Part shown: piece by piece, positions 1 through 8,630 of the stretch
Numbering within the stretch: the first letter of the stretch is position 1
Layout: each line of letters starts with the position of its first letter
Assembly: GCF_001890925.1 (NCBI RefSeq)
Contig: NZ_MLCB01000033.1
Span: forward strand, 1 to 58,685
Length of the DNA: 58,685 bases
From: Planktotalea frisia
Lineage (GTDB): Bacteria > Pseudomonadota > Alphaproteobacteria > Rhodobacterales > Rhodobacteraceae
Reading direction: 5' to 3'
Position numbers and translations under genes: made by a program
Notes under the pieces: generated by a model
The model's database searches: none
What the model was told of the DNA's origin: nothing
What the model saw: the letters and a program-made list of their open reading frames with translations, nothing else

Positions 1-86
1 TCAGACAATTTCCGCGTCATAACCCATGAAAAAATTCGGGTTTTGGGGTAGCAGCGGTATAACGGTTTCAAAGTGAGTGTAGACTT

Positions 87-1016
87 ATGATACGTGGCAT
101 AGCGATCTTCGCATTTTTCACTCTTTCGACGATTTTAGTTATCGTGCTTCAGCCTGGCCCGCGCGAAAATTTTGCGTCGACGCCGAGCAATTTGGAATTG
201 TTCGAGACCTCGCGCAATCAAGTGCAGGTGTTCAACGAACCTGTCGCTGAACCAATTCTCACAGTGCCCGATGATCTGGCGGCTGATCTCAAAGCTGCAA
301 GAGATGCGCAAACGCGCGTAGAGCCAAATCCAGAGCCACGCCTGCAAGCGACGCTGGATACATCTGCGGCTGTACGAGAAGCACTTCAGGATTCAGATTT
401 TTACGCGCCTACGGCTGGGAATGCCTCACAAAAGAGCACATCAGCGGCGACTTTCGCGGCAATCCTTGCAGAGCGAGAAGCGCAAGCGCCGCCGACACCG
501 ACCCCTGCTGCGCCAGTACGTCAACAAGCTGTACTTCAGCCTGCACCCCAGTCGGCTCGTTCGGCTGCGCTATCTGCTACGCCTGACGCAACACCCTACC
601 TTGCGCCCGAGTTACGCGATATGAGCTGGCAAACTTTGAATACGCTCAACAGCATCGGTCATGTCTCTAAAGCGCCGGGGCAAGAGGGCAGTCTTTTGAA
701 TTCCATCGTGCGTCGCTCAATGGGTCATGTGGATGGAACGCAACCTACTCAAGCGACATTTACAGCACCTCGCATTGCAGCAACTCCTGCCGTACAGGTA
801 GCGCCGCAGCGTACAGCGCGCGCGGCGGCCCCTGCTCGCAATGGTGCAGCTGCTAGCACCTACACGGTGTCCTCAGGTGATACGCTCGCTTTGATCGCAA
901 TTAAGCTATACGGATCCGCACTCGCGACGGATCGCCTTTTGGCAGATAATCCGCCTTTGCGTCGCAATCCGAATGAATTGCGCATTGGTCAGGTGTTAAA
1001 ATACAGCATGCCTTAG
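87..1016 (+). CDS. LysM-domain envelope protein
   Basis: Protein of 309 residues with three visible parts. Residues 1-22 are a hydrophobic N-terminal segment, either a signal anchor or an uncleaved signal peptide. Residues 23-250 are low in complexity and rich in Ala, Pro, Gln and Thr, which suggests a flexible spacer. Residues from about 259 to the end form a LysM module (YTVSSGDTLALIA at its start, RIGQVLKY near its end), a fold that binds peptidoglycan in known families. I infer a periplasmic, membrane-anchored protein that reaches the cell wall. No catalytic domain is seen, so it is more likely a scaffold than a hydrolase. It stands alone, with no gene on its strand for about 340 bases downstream. 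The ribosome binding site in front of the ATG is weak. Confidence 0.8.
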   Translation: MIRGIAIFAFFTLSTILVIVLQPGPRENFASTPSNLELFETSRNQVQVFNEPVAEPILTVPDDLAADLKAARDAQTRVEPNPEPRLQATLDTSAAVREALQDSDFYAPTAGNASQKSTSAATFAAILAEREAQAPPTPTPAAPVRQQAVLQPAPQSARSAALSATPDATPYLAPELRDMSWQTLNTLNSIGHVSKAPGQEGSLLNSIVRRSMGHVDGTQPTQATFTAPRIAATPAVQVAPQRTARAAAPARNGAAASTYTVSSGDTLALIAIKLYGSALATDRLLADNPPLRRNPNELRIGQVLKYSMP

Positions 1017-1257
1017 GGTAATGTGTAAAAATTTCAAATTTTTTTAAATTTATTTCGCGCGCGGAATTGACCCGCTTTTGGCCTGTTTAGAACAATGCCT
1101 GAACGGCATGTTAGATCCCGTAAACATAAATATATGAGTCCCTTCAAGGGCTTGCTCGGTGGCGGATTCAGCAAAAACTAAAACCCGAAATCTATCGCGC
1201 TAACGCCCTGCATGTGTAGCAACATCCTGTGGTTACATTTGGTCGAATCACAGAATG

Positions 1258-1286
1258 TTGACTGTCGCGAATCGATTCGCTTATAG
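1258..1286 (+). promoter_or_regulatory. sigma-70-like promoter with palindrome in the spacer
   Basis: TTGACT at 1258-1263 and TTATAG at 1281-1286 are separated by 17 bases, the ideal -35/-10 spacing. The spacer holds the perfect palindrome GCGAATCGATTCGC (1267-1280), which contains two GANTC sites, the target of the alphaproteobacterial cell-cycle methylase CcrM. Start of transcription would be near 1293. This is a sequence reading only. Confidence 0.45.
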
Positions 1287-1360
1287 CTTTATCCCAACCG
1301 GATCACGCAGCGCCTGCCAGTGCTGTTTCACCAAAAGATCCGATTGGGGGAGAAACGGTC

Positions 1361-1447
1361 ATGTCTTTACACATGCGTAGCGTCGTTTGGCGAAATGTGT
1401 TTTCTCATCTCAAAAGCCCTAAAAACGAAAGATCCTTCCGGGAGTAA
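1361..1447 (+). CDS. possible 28-residue small protein
   Basis: An ATG at 1361 opens a 28-codon frame that ends with TAA at 1445. It is preceded at a spacing of 8 bases by GGGGGAG, one of the strongest ribosome binding sites in the window. The peptide begins MSLHMRSVVWRNVF and is basic (Arg, Lys and His rich), with no membrane segment. I recognise no family; it is shorter than, and unlike, the Arg-rich DUF1127 proteins. It lies wholly inside the putative transcript 1293-1527. It could instead be a chance frame in a regulatory RNA. Confidence 0.3.
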   Translation: MSLHMRSVVWRNVFSHLKSPKNERSFRE

Positions 1448-1499
1448 CGTCTTATCGAGCGGCGTTCGGGAAATGGGACTTAATAACAGGCAAAGACTT

Positions 1500-1527
1500 G
1501 AAGGAGCTTTTGAGCTCCTTCTTTTTT
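1500..1527 (+). terminator. intrinsic terminator
   Basis: A perfect 9-base-pair stem (GAAGGAGCT with AGCTCCTTC) closes a 4-base loop and is followed directly by six T residues. The nearest annotated gene end on this strand is almost 500 bases upstream, so it most likely ends a separate short transcript. Confidence 0.85.
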
Positions 1528-1599
1528 GTCAAAAGGGTTTTCAAAAATCGCAGTGTAAGTGTTATCAGCAAAGCAACCCCCAAAGCGCCGGAGCACGCC

Positions 1600-2202
1600 A
1601 TGACCCCAATCAAATCCATCGCCGAATTGGAAGACATCTATGGCAAAGCAAATCCGCGCTCTTTGACGAAAGTCGTGACGCATATGACCCCTCTCTATCG
1701 CGACTGGATCGAGGCATCGCGCTTTGTTGTTGTCTCAACCGTTGGGCCAGAGGGAACCGATGGCAGTCCGCGCGGTGATGACGGGTCTGTCGTCACGATT
1801 GCGGACGATAAAACGGTGTTGATGCCTGATTGGTTTGGCAACAATCGGGTCGATACTCTGCGCAACGTTGTGTGCGACGAGCGTGTGAGCCTGATGTTCA
1901 TGGTCCCGAACAGCACCAGTGTTGTACGGGTGAATGGCACTGGGATTGTGACCGCGAGTGAGGATGTTCTGATGCGGTTCGAAAAGAAGGGTAAGCTGCC
2001 ACGAAGCGTTCTCGCGATCACGATCACTGAGATGTATTTCCAATGCGCGAAAGCACTGATGCGCTCTAAGCTTTGGAACGATGAACGCGGCGAGATGAAA
2101 TTGCCAACAGCGGGAGCATTTTTGAAAGAGCGAGAAGCAATGTTTGACGCGGAAAGCTATGATGCAGACTATCCGGAATACGCAAAGTCACGCATGTGGT
2201 GA
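1600..2202 (+). CDS. PPOX-class flavin-binding protein (pyridoxamine 5'-phosphate oxidase family)
   Basis: A 200-residue protein with the split-barrel flavin-binding fold of pyridoxamine 5'-phosphate oxidase relatives. The region reading RFVVVSTVGPEGTDGSPRGD is typical of the subgroup of about 200 residues often annotated as the MSMEG_1061 type. These proteins usually bind FMN or F420 and reduce small molecules; the substrate here is unknown. The longer frame from 1498 would begin inside the terminator stem, so the ATG at 1600 is chosen. It has GGAG about 7 bases upstream. The gene runs towards zapE, with only four bases between the two stop codons. It looks monocistronic. Confidence 0.8.
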   Translation: MTPIKSIAELEDIYGKANPRSLTKVVTHMTPLYRDWIEASRFVVVSTVGPEGTDGSPRGDDGSVVTIADDKTVLMPDWFGNNRVDTLRNVVCDERVSLMFMVPNSTSVVRVNGTGIVTASEDVLMRFEKKGKLPRSVLAITITEMYFQCAKALMRSKLWNDERGEMKLPTAGAFLKEREAMFDAESYDADYPEYAKSRMW

Positions 2203-2206
2203 CGGG

Positions 2207-3265
2207 TTAGTCCTGCCCCCAACCCTCGCTTTGCATTTCGCGTAGACGGCTCGCGGTGCGTTCAAATTCGAACGTGCCTGTGCCCTCGACATAGAGCATT
2301 TCCGGTGATGCAGCAGCGGAAGCAATCAGCTGGACCTTCGCCTCATAGAGCGCATCAATCAGCGTCACAAAACGCTTCGCTTCATTGAAGTTATTTCGGC
2401 TCAGGCGTGGGATATCCTCAAGGATCAACACGCGCGCTGCCTCTGCAATCGTTAGATAATCCGCAGGCCCAAGGGGCGCGCCACACAGGTTGAAGAAACT
2501 CGCGCGCGCAACACCGTTGTGAAAACCTGGTAGCCTCACGGTGCGCCCTTGCACGATCAGATCAAGAGGTTTGCCTTTGCCGTCACTCAAGCGCTGCCAG
2601 ACTTCCTCAATCTGCGTACGCGAGGCGTGATCAATCGGCGTGAAATAGCTTGGCGATCCGGCAAGACGATCCTGTCGATAGTCGGTTTCGCTGGCGAGTT
2701 CCGCGACCTCCATCTTTTCCTTTAAGAGTGCGATAAACGGCAGGAAAAGTTGACGATTTAGCCCGTCCTTATACAGATCATCAGGGACCCGGTTCGAGGT
2801 CGTGACAATCACGACGCCTGCTTCCATCAACATCTCAAACAATCGACCAACGATCATCGCGTCGGTAATGTCAGTGATCTGCATCTCGTCAAAGGCGAGC
2901 AGTTTAACCTCAGCGATCACCGCCTGTGCGACAGGTTTCAACGCATCCTCGACACCGTCTTTGCGGGCCTTGTGCATCCCTGCGTGAATTTCCTGCATGA
3001 AGGCGTGAAAATGCACACGCCGCGCTGGAACGGGGCAGGCATCGACGAAAAGGTCCATCAACATCGACTTGCCGCGCCCAACGCCACCCCAAAGATAAAG
3101 CCCTTTTGGCGGTGGTGGCGCTTTGCGAAACAGCCCTTTTTTCACAGGCTCGGCAATTGCGGCGCGAATACGCTCAAATCGCGTAAGCGCCAGTTCTTGT
3201 ACTGGATCAGCGGTTAGTTCACCACTTGTAACGCGCGCGGCGTAGATGTCTGAAAGCGTTTCCAT
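2207..3265 (-). CDS. zapE: cell division ATPase ZapE (AFG1-like)
   Basis: A 352-residue P-loop ATPase of the AFG1/ZapE family. The Walker A motif GGVGRGKS lies at about residues 60-67 and a Walker B motif (LLAFDEMQ) near 122. The length is normal for the family. In E. coli ZapE associates with the Z-ring, and mitochondrial AFG1 helps turn over respiratory subunits; the role in alphaproteobacteria is less clear. In many relatives the gene sits near mdh or succinate dehydrogenase, but here it is a single gene between a PPOX protein and an MFS transporter. Assignment by family is firm; the precise function is inference. Confidence 0.9.
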   Translation of the reverse strand: METLSDIYAARVTSGELTADPVQELALTRFERIRAAIAEPVKKGLFRKAPPPPKGLYLWGGVGRGKSMLMDLFVDACPVPARRVHFHAFMQEIHAGMHKARKDGVEDALKPVAQAVIAEVKLLAFDEMQITDITDAMIVGRLFEMLMEAGVVIVTTSNRVPDDLYKDGLNRQLFLPFIALLKEKMEVAELASETDYRQDRLAGSPSYFTPIDHASRTQIEEVWQRLSDGKGKPLDLIVQGRTVRLPGFHNGVARASFFNLCGAPLGPADYLTIAEAARVLILEDIPRLSRNNFNEAKRFVTLIDALYEAKVQLIASAAASPEMLYVEGTGTFEFERTASRLREMQSEGWGQD

Positions 3266-3367
3266 GCTGCTCTTTAGCCTGTGTAAAGCGGCGCGAAAAG
3301 AGCGCGCGCAATTGACCCACCCGACAAAAAGCGTAACGTCGCGCCATTAACGCCAGAAAGCCCGATC

Positions 3368-4609
3368 ATGAAACAGCAGTCTTCCTTGTTCACGCCTGTC
3401 CTGATCGTCGGCTGCGTCATCATTTTAGTCAATTTTGCAATTCGGGCGTCTTTTGGTGTGTTCCAAATCCCGATTGCTGCTGAATTCAACTGGATGCGTT
3501 CTGAATTTTCGCTCGCCATTGCGATCCAGAATCTTGCTTGGGGCATCGGTCAGCCCCTCTTTGGCGCGATGGCGGAAAAGATCGGTGATCGCAAAGCCAT
3601 CATCATCGGTGCGTTCATCTATGCGGCTGGGCTTGTTCTGTCTTCTTTTGCGGTGACGCCAGAAGCGCATCAAATGCTTGAAATCCTCGTTGGATTTGGC
3701 ATCGCTGGCACAGGTTTCGGCGTGATCCTAGCGGTTGTTGGTCGCGCTAGTTCCGATGCAAACCGCTCTATGTCGCTTGCGATTGCCACCGCAGCCGGAA
3801 GCGCAGGGCAGGTGGTCGGCGCGCCCACTGCTGAATTGCTCCTGACCTTTATGCCATGGCAAAACGTCTTTCTCGTCTTTGCCGCCGCAATACTCGCAGT
3901 CTTAATGTTGCTGCCTTTCATGCGCGCGCCAAAAACGGCAAATAAAGCGGAACTGGAACAAAGCCTTGGCCAAGTCCTGAAGGGGGCGTTCAAAGATCCG
4001 ACCTACACATTCATATTCCTCGGATTCTTTAGCTGTGGTTATCAGCTTGCCTTTATCACTGCGCATTTCCCCGCCTTCGTGACAGAAATGTGCGGCCCAA
4101 TCTTGCCCGGTGGTGCACTCCATGCTGCGGGCATAACGACAACCTCCGCCCTTGGTGCACTCGCCATCGCGCTCATCGGAGCCGCCAATATAGGCGGCAC
4201 GCTCTTCGCTGGCTGGCTCGGCAATCGTTACTCTAAGAAGTACTTGCTCGCGGGGATCTACACAGCACGCACAGTCATCGCCACAATCTTCATCATGATG
4301 CCAATCACGCCGACTTCAGTGATCATATTCTCAGTCGCGATGGGGTCCCTCTGGCTGGCGACAGTCCCGCTTACGTCCGGTCTCGTCGCGCATATATACG
4401 GCCTGCGCTACATGGGTACGCTCTATGGGATTGTCTTTTTCAGCCATCAACTGGGAAGCTTCCTTGGCGTGTGGCTTGGAGGCAGAATGTATGACATTTA
4501 CGGCAGTTACACAGCCGTTTGGTGGGTTGGTATCGGCGTTGGTGCCTTCAGCGCAATCATCCATCTGCCAATCAGAGAACGCAAACTCACCCGCCCTCTC
4601 GCAGCCTAG
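3368..4609 (+). CDS. MFS transporter, monocarboxylate/oxalate-formate type
   Basis: A 413-residue integral membrane protein with about 12 hydrophobic segments and the layout of the major facilitator superfamily. The loop after the second helix (FGAMAEKIGDRK) resembles the family's loop 2-3 signature. The overall pattern is closest to the oxalate/formate antiporter and MCT-like branch, which carry small carboxylates; the substrate cannot be told from sequence. It is transcribed away from zapE and towards the ornithine cyclodeaminase-like gene. It appears to be monocistronic, with only a weak ribosome binding site (GAAAG) upstream. Confidence 0.8.
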   Translation: MKQQSSLFTPVLIVGCVIILVNFAIRASFGVFQIPIAAEFNWMRSEFSLAIAIQNLAWGIGQPLFGAMAEKIGDRKAIIIGAFIYAAGLVLSSFAVTPEAHQMLEILVGFGIAGTGFGVILAVVGRASSDANRSMSLAIATAAGSAGQVVGAPTAELLLTFMPWQNVFLVFAAAILAVLMLLPFMRAPKTANKAELEQSLGQVLKGAFKDPTYTFIFLGFFSCGYQLAFITAHFPAFVTEMCGPILPGGALHAAGITTTSALGALAIALIGAANIGGTLFAGWLGNRYSKKYLLAGIYTARTVIATIFIMMPITPTSVIIFSVAMGSLWLATVPLTSGLVAHIYGLRYMGTLYGIVFFSHQLGSFLGVWLGGRMYDIYGSYTAVWWVGIGVGAFSAIIHLPIRERKLTRPLAA

Positions 4610-4610
4610 C

Positions 4611-4657
4611 CTTCCTCTCTTAATAAATATCTCGGCGGTCTGGGGGCTGGCCCCCAG
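4611..4657 (-). repeat. hairpin plus ATTTAT-AAGAGAGGAAG element, copy 1
   Basis: Read on the minus strand, a 7-base-pair GC hairpin (CTGGGGG/CCCCCAG, 4640-4657) is followed by an AT/purine tail at 4632-4611 that matches the tails of the copies near 26.1 and 36.9 kb at about 20 of 22 positions. It directly follows the stop of the ornithine cyclodeaminase-like gene in the sense direction, as a terminator would, but lacks a T run. Confidence 0.6.
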
Positions 4658-4686
4658 TCGGTCCGATCGCTTGGCGATTGGAAGCC

Positions 4687-5592
4687 CTAAACTTCGTAGC
4701 GATCCAGAACGTATCGACTCACCATCAAATCCAAATGCGCGCCGCCACCATTTTTGAACAGTGTGATTTCGTCGTTTGAGCGCCGCTCAAAACCGCCTTC
4801 AGAATAGTAATCCGCGATCAAATGGTCGCGCGAAATGGCACCGCTCTCAAGTGGAATTTGCACTTCGCCTATATGCCCGATGGTCGTGTCGAAACTATCC
4901 ACAAACACCCGCGCACGCTGCAACGCAACATCATCCGCTTCGCGCATATCCGGACGATACGCTCCGATCAAATCAACGTGCTGACCTGCTTGCAACCATT
5001 CACCGCGCAAGACGGGCTGAGTGCTCATCGTCGCGCTTGTTATGATATCCGCGCTGCGCACCGCGCGCTCCAGATCATCCGCGACAGTAGCGTCGCGCTC
5101 TTGTGCAAATGTTTCGGCATTCGCGCGCGTGCGGCTCCAAACGGTGAACTGTGCATTGGGAAAACCAGCGCTGTATGCATCGTGCAAAGAGCGGGCGACA
5201 GTGCCAGACCCGATGATCAAAATCTTACGACTATCAGGACGTGCCAGCCGCATCGCGCCGAGCAAACTATCCCCAGCCGTTTTCCACTTAGTGATCAAAT
5301 GAAAGTCGATAATCGCGTCTAGCCGTCCGTGCGCGTCATCAAACAAGGACACAGCGCCGTTGATCATCGGCACGCCAGCTCTGGGATTATCGGGAAACAC
5401 AGTGGCGCATTTCACAGCCAACCCAAGCCCATCAATCCATGCAGAACGGTTCAGTAAAGTATCCTTGCCGCGGTAGAGAAACGTGTCAGCAATCTCGGCC
5501 TTGGGCAATTGATGACCGGCTTTCAAAGCCTCGGTCAACCCGATCCAATCGAGACGCTTCTCTCCATCATCGAAGCCAATCTGAATGCTCAT
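4687..5592 (-). CDS. ornithine cyclodeaminase / mu-crystallin family protein
   Basis: A 301-residue NAD(P)-dependent enzyme of the ornithine cyclodeaminase/mu-crystallin family. It carries the substrate-binding stretch LAVKCATVFPDNP, a Rossmann motif (ILIIGSGTVARSL) and the VDLIGAYRPDMREAD signature of the family. Members act as ornithine cyclodeaminase, alanine dehydrogenase or ketimine (pyrroline/piperideine-2-carboxylate) reductase; which one applies here cannot be decided. The longer frame from 5643 lies inside the upstream gene. The ATG at 5592 overlaps the TGA of the HAD gene (ATGA) and is preferred. It is the last gene of the leftward run AEC-fghA-yaiI-HAD-OCD and is followed by a hairpin element. 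Confidence 0.85.
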   Translation of the reverse strand: MSIQIGFDDGEKRLDWIGLTEALKAGHQLPKAEIADTFLYRGKDTLLNRSAWIDGLGLAVKCATVFPDNPRAGVPMINGAVSLFDDAHGRLDAIIDFHLITKWKTAGDSLLGAMRLARPDSRKILIIGSGTVARSLHDAYSAGFPNAQFTVWSRTRANAETFAQERDATVADDLERAVRSADIITSATMSTQPVLRGEWLQAGQHVDLIGAYRPDMREADDVALQRARVFVDSFDTTIGHIGEVQIPLESGAISRDHLIADYYSEGGFERRSNDEITLFKNGGGAHLDLMVSRYVLDRYEV

Positions 5593-6212
5593 GCCGCCGC
5601 TTCCTTGCTTAATAACTCTTCCGCGACCAAACGCGCTGCCCAACCCGTCGCGCCTTCAAACAAGTGCGTCTGCCAACCGCGTGCAGCGGCTGCTTCGATG
5701 TTGTCCAAACGATCATCAGTAAACAGCAAGTGTTTGGGATCAATTCCGCAATCCGCTTCCAACTGCGCGTAAATATCGGCGTCAGGCTTGATCACTTTCA
5801 TATGGCCGGAGACATAAGCGCGATCAAATTCGTTGAGGAAATCATACTCCGTTTGCGCATAGGCAAAGCTCTCAACACCGAAATTCGTTAAGGCAAAAAC
5901 AGGCACGCCTTTGCTTTGCAAAGCACGCATCAAACGCACGGAATGCTCGATTGCAGGCGACGCCATTTCGATCCAATTGTCATGCCACATGCGGATATCG
6001 TCGCGAATTTGGGGATATTGATCCGCCGTCTCGTAAATTACATCGCGAAAATGCTCACCGCGATCAACCCGGTCATTCATCTTGTGCAGATCAACTGTAT
6101 CAAAGATCGCGCGGCGACGGTCTTCACCGATCACGCGATCATAAAAACGCTCTGGCTGCCACTCGATCAGCACATTGCCAATGTCAAAAATTACTGCGTC
6201 AACTGTCATCAC
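5589..6212 (-). CDS. HAD-superfamily hydrolase, YihX-like
   Basis: A 207-residue haloacid-dehalogenase-fold phosphatase. Motif I is [11 protein letters not shown], where the first Asp would be the nucleophile; motif III lies near [10 protein letters not shown] and motif IV at [12 protein letters not shown]. This variant and length match the YihX-like branch, whose E. coli member dephosphorylates glucose 1-phosphate; the substrate here is unknown. The start is GTG at 6212, overlapping the TGA of the upstream yaiI gene, or the adjoining ATG at 6209; both give translational coupling. The downstream OCD-like gene starts within its stop codon. Confidence 0.85.
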   Translation of the reverse strand: MMTVDAVIFDIGNVLIEWQPERFYDRVIGEDRRRAIFDTVDLHKMNDRVDRGEHFRDVIYETADQYPQIRDDIRMWHDNWIEMASPAIEHSVRLMRALQSKGVPVFALTNFGVESFAYAQTEYDFLNEFDRAYVSGHMKVIKPDADIYAQLEADCGIDPKHLLFTDDRLDNIEAAAARGWQTHLFEGATGWAARLVAEELLSKEAAA

Positions 6213-6664
6213 ACTTTCCCTTTTGCGGCCCTCAACGCGCGTTCCAACGAATCCAGAAACCGCGATCTATCGGCTTTGGAAAATGGCTTGCCGCCACCGC
6301 CCGCGCCGAGCGGATTGGCTTCGCGCAGGTCCGCCATTAAATCACGCATCGCCAAGCGTTGCCCGATGTTGGCAGCTGTGAAACGATCCCCGTTGTGCTG
6401 CAACACTTCTGCACCCGCCTCAACACACTTCGCGGCCAAGGGGATATCGCCGGTCACAACCACATCCGCAGGACCGCATCGATCAGCGATCCACATGTCG
6501 GCCACGTCGGGTCCTGCATCGACGATGATGTTTTCAACCAAAGGGTTTTGCGAAGGCCGCAAGCCGCCATTGGAAACGACAAACATCGTCACGCCATGGC
6601 GCGTTGTGACTTTCTCTGCTTCGGCCTTAACCGGACAAGCATCTGCGTCGATGTAAACGCTCAA
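6209..6664 (-). CDS. yaiI: YaiI/YqxD family protein (DUF188)
   Basis: A 151-residue protein of the YaiI/YqxD family (DUF188, a PIN-like fold). It opens with the diagnostic stretch [10 protein letters not shown], whose acidic residues resemble a metal-binding nuclease site, and contains GDIPLA. The biological role of the family is not established. The start codon is TTG at 6664, whose last two bases overlap the TGA of fghA, so its translation is probably coupled to fghA. No ATG or GTG start is available close by. The C-terminal stretch is Gly-rich ([11 protein letters not shown]), as in other members. Confidence 0.85.
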   Translation of the reverse strand: MSVYIDADACPVKAEAEKVTTRHGVTMFVVSNGGLRPSQNPLVENIIVDAGPDVADMWIADRCGPADVVVTGDIPLAAKCVEAGAEVLQHNGDRFTAANIGQRLAMRDLMADLREANPLGAGGGGKPFSKADRSRFLDSLERALRAAKGKV

Positions 6665-7491
6665 GCGTAAAGCGCTTCGGCGTGGAAGGTCACGTGATCT
6701 TCCATGAAGGTCGAGATGAAGAAATAGCTGTGATCATACCCCGGTTGCATACGGAAATTCATTTGCTGACGACGCTTGGTTGCCGCCTCTGCCAAGGTTT
6801 CGAGCTTCAAAAGATCAAGAAACTGATCATCGGTGCCTGTGTCGATCAGAACTGGTCCGTCAAAGCCCTTATCTTTCATGAGCAAAGCCGCGTCATGCTT
6901 GGTCCAAGTGCTCTCGTCATTGCCAAGGTAAGCGCCCAATTGCTTGCGACCCCAATCAGACGCTGTCGGATTACAGATCGGCGCGAAGGCGGAAACAGAC
7001 CGAAAACGCCCCTCCAAATTCATTGCCAAAGTCAGTGCGCCGTGACCGCCCATGGAGTGGCCTGTGATGCTTTGGCGCTCCATATCGACTTCGAATTGAT
7101 CCTCGATCAGCGTGGGAAGTTCATCGGCCAGATAGCTCCACATTTTGAAATGCGGCGACCATGGCGCTTCTGTTGCGTCTACATAGAACCCAGCACCTTG
7201 GCCCAGATCGTATGCTTCGTCATTCGCCACACCGGTCCCGCGTGGGGATGTGTCGGGAAAAATCAAAGCAATCCCTTGCTCTGCCGCCCAATTCTGCGCG
7301 CCTGCTTTGACCATCGCGTTTTCGTGCGTACAGGTGAGGCCAGAGAGGAACCACAAAACTGGTACGGGATCATTTTCGGCTTCGGCGGGCATAAATAAAC
7401 CAAATGTCATCTCACCGCCGCAAACCTCTGAGGCGTGCGAATAAACCCCTTGTTTGCCACCGAAACATGCGTTCTCGGAAATGGTTTTCAT
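6661..7491 (-). CDS. fghA: S-formylglutathione hydrolase
   Basis: A 276-residue serine esterase of the esterase D family that hydrolyses S-formylglutathione to formate and glutathione, the second step of glutathione-dependent formaldehyde oxidation. The nucleophile is Ser146 in GHSMGG; His254 in GYDHSYFF and an Asp near 221 complete the triad. [11 protein letters not shown] and the Cys in it are typical of the family. The usual partner, class III alcohol dehydrogenase (adhI), is not in the window. Formaldehyde could come from demethylation reactions such as those expected from the MttB and creatinase regions. It lies 30 bases after the AEC transporter gene and overlaps yaiI. Confidence 0.92.
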   Translation of the reverse strand: MKTISENACFGGKQGVYSHASEVCGGEMTFGLFMPAEAENDPVPVLWFLSGLTCTHENAMVKAGAQNWAAEQGIALIFPDTSPRGTGVANDEAYDLGQGAGFYVDATEAPWSPHFKMWSYLADELPTLIEDQFEVDMERQSITGHSMGGHGALTLAMNLEGRFRSVSAFAPICNPTASDWGRKQLGAYLGNDESTWTKHDAALLMKDKGFDGPVLIDTGTDDQFLDLLKLETLAEAATKRRQQMNFRMQPGYDHSYFFISTFMEDHVTFHAEALYA

Positions 7492-7521
7492 AAATCTTAA
7501 CTCCTGTGTGTGGGTCGCGGG

Positions 7522-8451
7522 CTAAAGCTGGCTGACCCATCCAATAACTAAAGAAACGGTCACAATGCTAAGAGCCGTTGAGACCAAAATGGCGGCGGAC
7601 ACCCGTTGCGGGGCGACGTTGTAATGCTGCGCCAACATGTAGACGTTGCCCGCGACTGGCAAGGCGGCAGCGGCGATAATCACGCCCGCAGAATACGGAT
7701 CGAGCGGGAAAATATAGATCGCGGCGATGGCGACAAAGGCGGGGTGCAAAACCAGTTTGCAAAACGACAACCATGCAGCGACCTCGATTTTTTCCGTGGA
7801 CTTGCTGGCGAGCGAAGCTCCGATTGCAAACAGAGCGCCGGGCGTTGCAGCTGCGCCGAGCAGTTCTGTGAAAGCAAAGACCGGTTTGGGCAAAGCTGCG
7901 CCAGTTGCAGACCAACTCAGTCCAAGCACCATTGAGACGATCATCGGGTTTTTGAGTAACCCGATCCCTATGGTTTTGAAAATCGAAAGATCAAAGCGTC
8001 CGTCTTTGGCGATAGACATGAGAATAACGATCAGGCTGGAAAAAACGACGAGATCAACAGCGAGAACCAACATTACAGGGCCAATCGCTTGCTCGCCCAT
8101 CAATAGTACCAACATTGGCACACCTAAGAAACCAGTGTTTCCGATGACAGCGCATTGCGCTTCGATCGCGGTTTTGGCGAGACCTTGGTTGCGCAAAAGT
8201 GCCACGATGGTTGCGACGCCATAGATAAACGCTGTGCCCCAAAGATAAGCGATAACAAGTCGCCCGTTCCAGACTTCGCTGAATGGCAAGGTGGCTGAAA
8301 AGCGAAAGAGCATAGCGGACAGCGCGAAGTAAAACACGAATTTCGTCAGATAGGCTGTCGCCTCGGGCGTAAAAAACCCCGTGCGTCCCGCGCCATAGCC
8401 AAGGGCGATGACAGCGAAGAATGGCAGCGTTTGTAAAAAGATATCAAGCAT
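7522..8451 (-). CDS. AEC family transporter
   Basis: A 309-residue membrane protein with about ten hydrophobic helices in two similar halves, matching the auxin efflux carrier (AEC) family. Bacterial members export or import organic acids such as malate, malonate or auxin-like compounds; the substrate is unknown here. It begins the leftward run that continues into fghA and is divergent from a TetR-type regulator gene, which may control it. The start at 8451 gives a normal N-terminal helix (MLDIFLQTLPFFAVIAL). Confidence 0.85.
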   Translation of the reverse strand: MLDIFLQTLPFFAVIALGYGAGRTGFFTPEATAYLTKFVFYFALSAMLFRFSATLPFSEVWNGRLVIAYLWGTAFIYGVATIVALLRNQGLAKTAIEAQCAVIGNTGFLGVPMLVLLMGEQAIGPVMLVLAVDLVVFSSLIVILMSIAKDGRFDLSIFKTIGIGLLKNPMIVSMVLGLSWSATGAALPKPVFAFTELLGAAATPGALFAIGASLASKSTEKIEVAAWLSFCKLVLHPAFVAIAAIYIFPLDPYSAGVIIAAAALPVAGNVYMLAQHYNVAPQRVSAAILVSTALSIVTVSLVIGWVSQL

Positions 8452-8630
8452 TGCCTAAGGGGTAACTTGCGATGTGAAACGGGGCAAGATGGAAGCGACC
8501 TGGACTTGCTTCAAACGCCACAGTGACAGGATTTTTCAACAAGTTTGGTTACCACCGTAGGTATGCGCGCGTGTTTGTGTTAGCAAAACCGCTCAATCGC
8601 GGCAGTCGATCCGCGTTTCTGGAGTTGGCT

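Larger units (their letters stand above)
1293..1527 (+). ncRNA. candidate short transcript (small mRNA or sRNA)
   Basis: The unit is defined by the promoter at 1258-1286 and the terminator at 1500-1527 and would be about 235 nt. It belongs to no RNA family I can recognise. Because it contains a 28-codon frame with a good ribosome binding site, it may be a small mRNA, a dual-function RNA or a leader ending in an attenuator ahead of the PPOX gene at 1600. Boundaries are inferred from the flanking signals. Confidence 0.35.
1017..1599. other. gene-poor region with promoter, small ORF and terminator
   Basis: This 583-base stretch has no conventional gene. It contains a sigma-70-like promoter at 1258-1286, a 14-base palindrome inside that promoter, a 28-codon reading frame with a strong Shine-Dalgarno sequence at 1361-1447, and a textbook intrinsic terminator at 1500-1527. 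A second, weaker promoter-like pair (TTGACC at 1067, AACAAT at 1091) lies nearer the LysM gene. Together these suggest a separate short transcript, either a small mRNA or a regulatory RNA. I do not recognise it as 6S RNA, SRP RNA, RNase P RNA or tmRNA. Confidence 0.5.

Noticed and set aside
1-51. Possible C-terminal end of a rightward gene entering from the left
   Set aside because: One forward frame is open to a TAG at 49-51, but 16 codons with no family signal cannot be supported as a gene.
1320-1778. 152-codon rightward frame overlapping the PPOX gene
   Set aside because: It runs through the terminator hairpin, lacks a ribosome binding site and matches no family.
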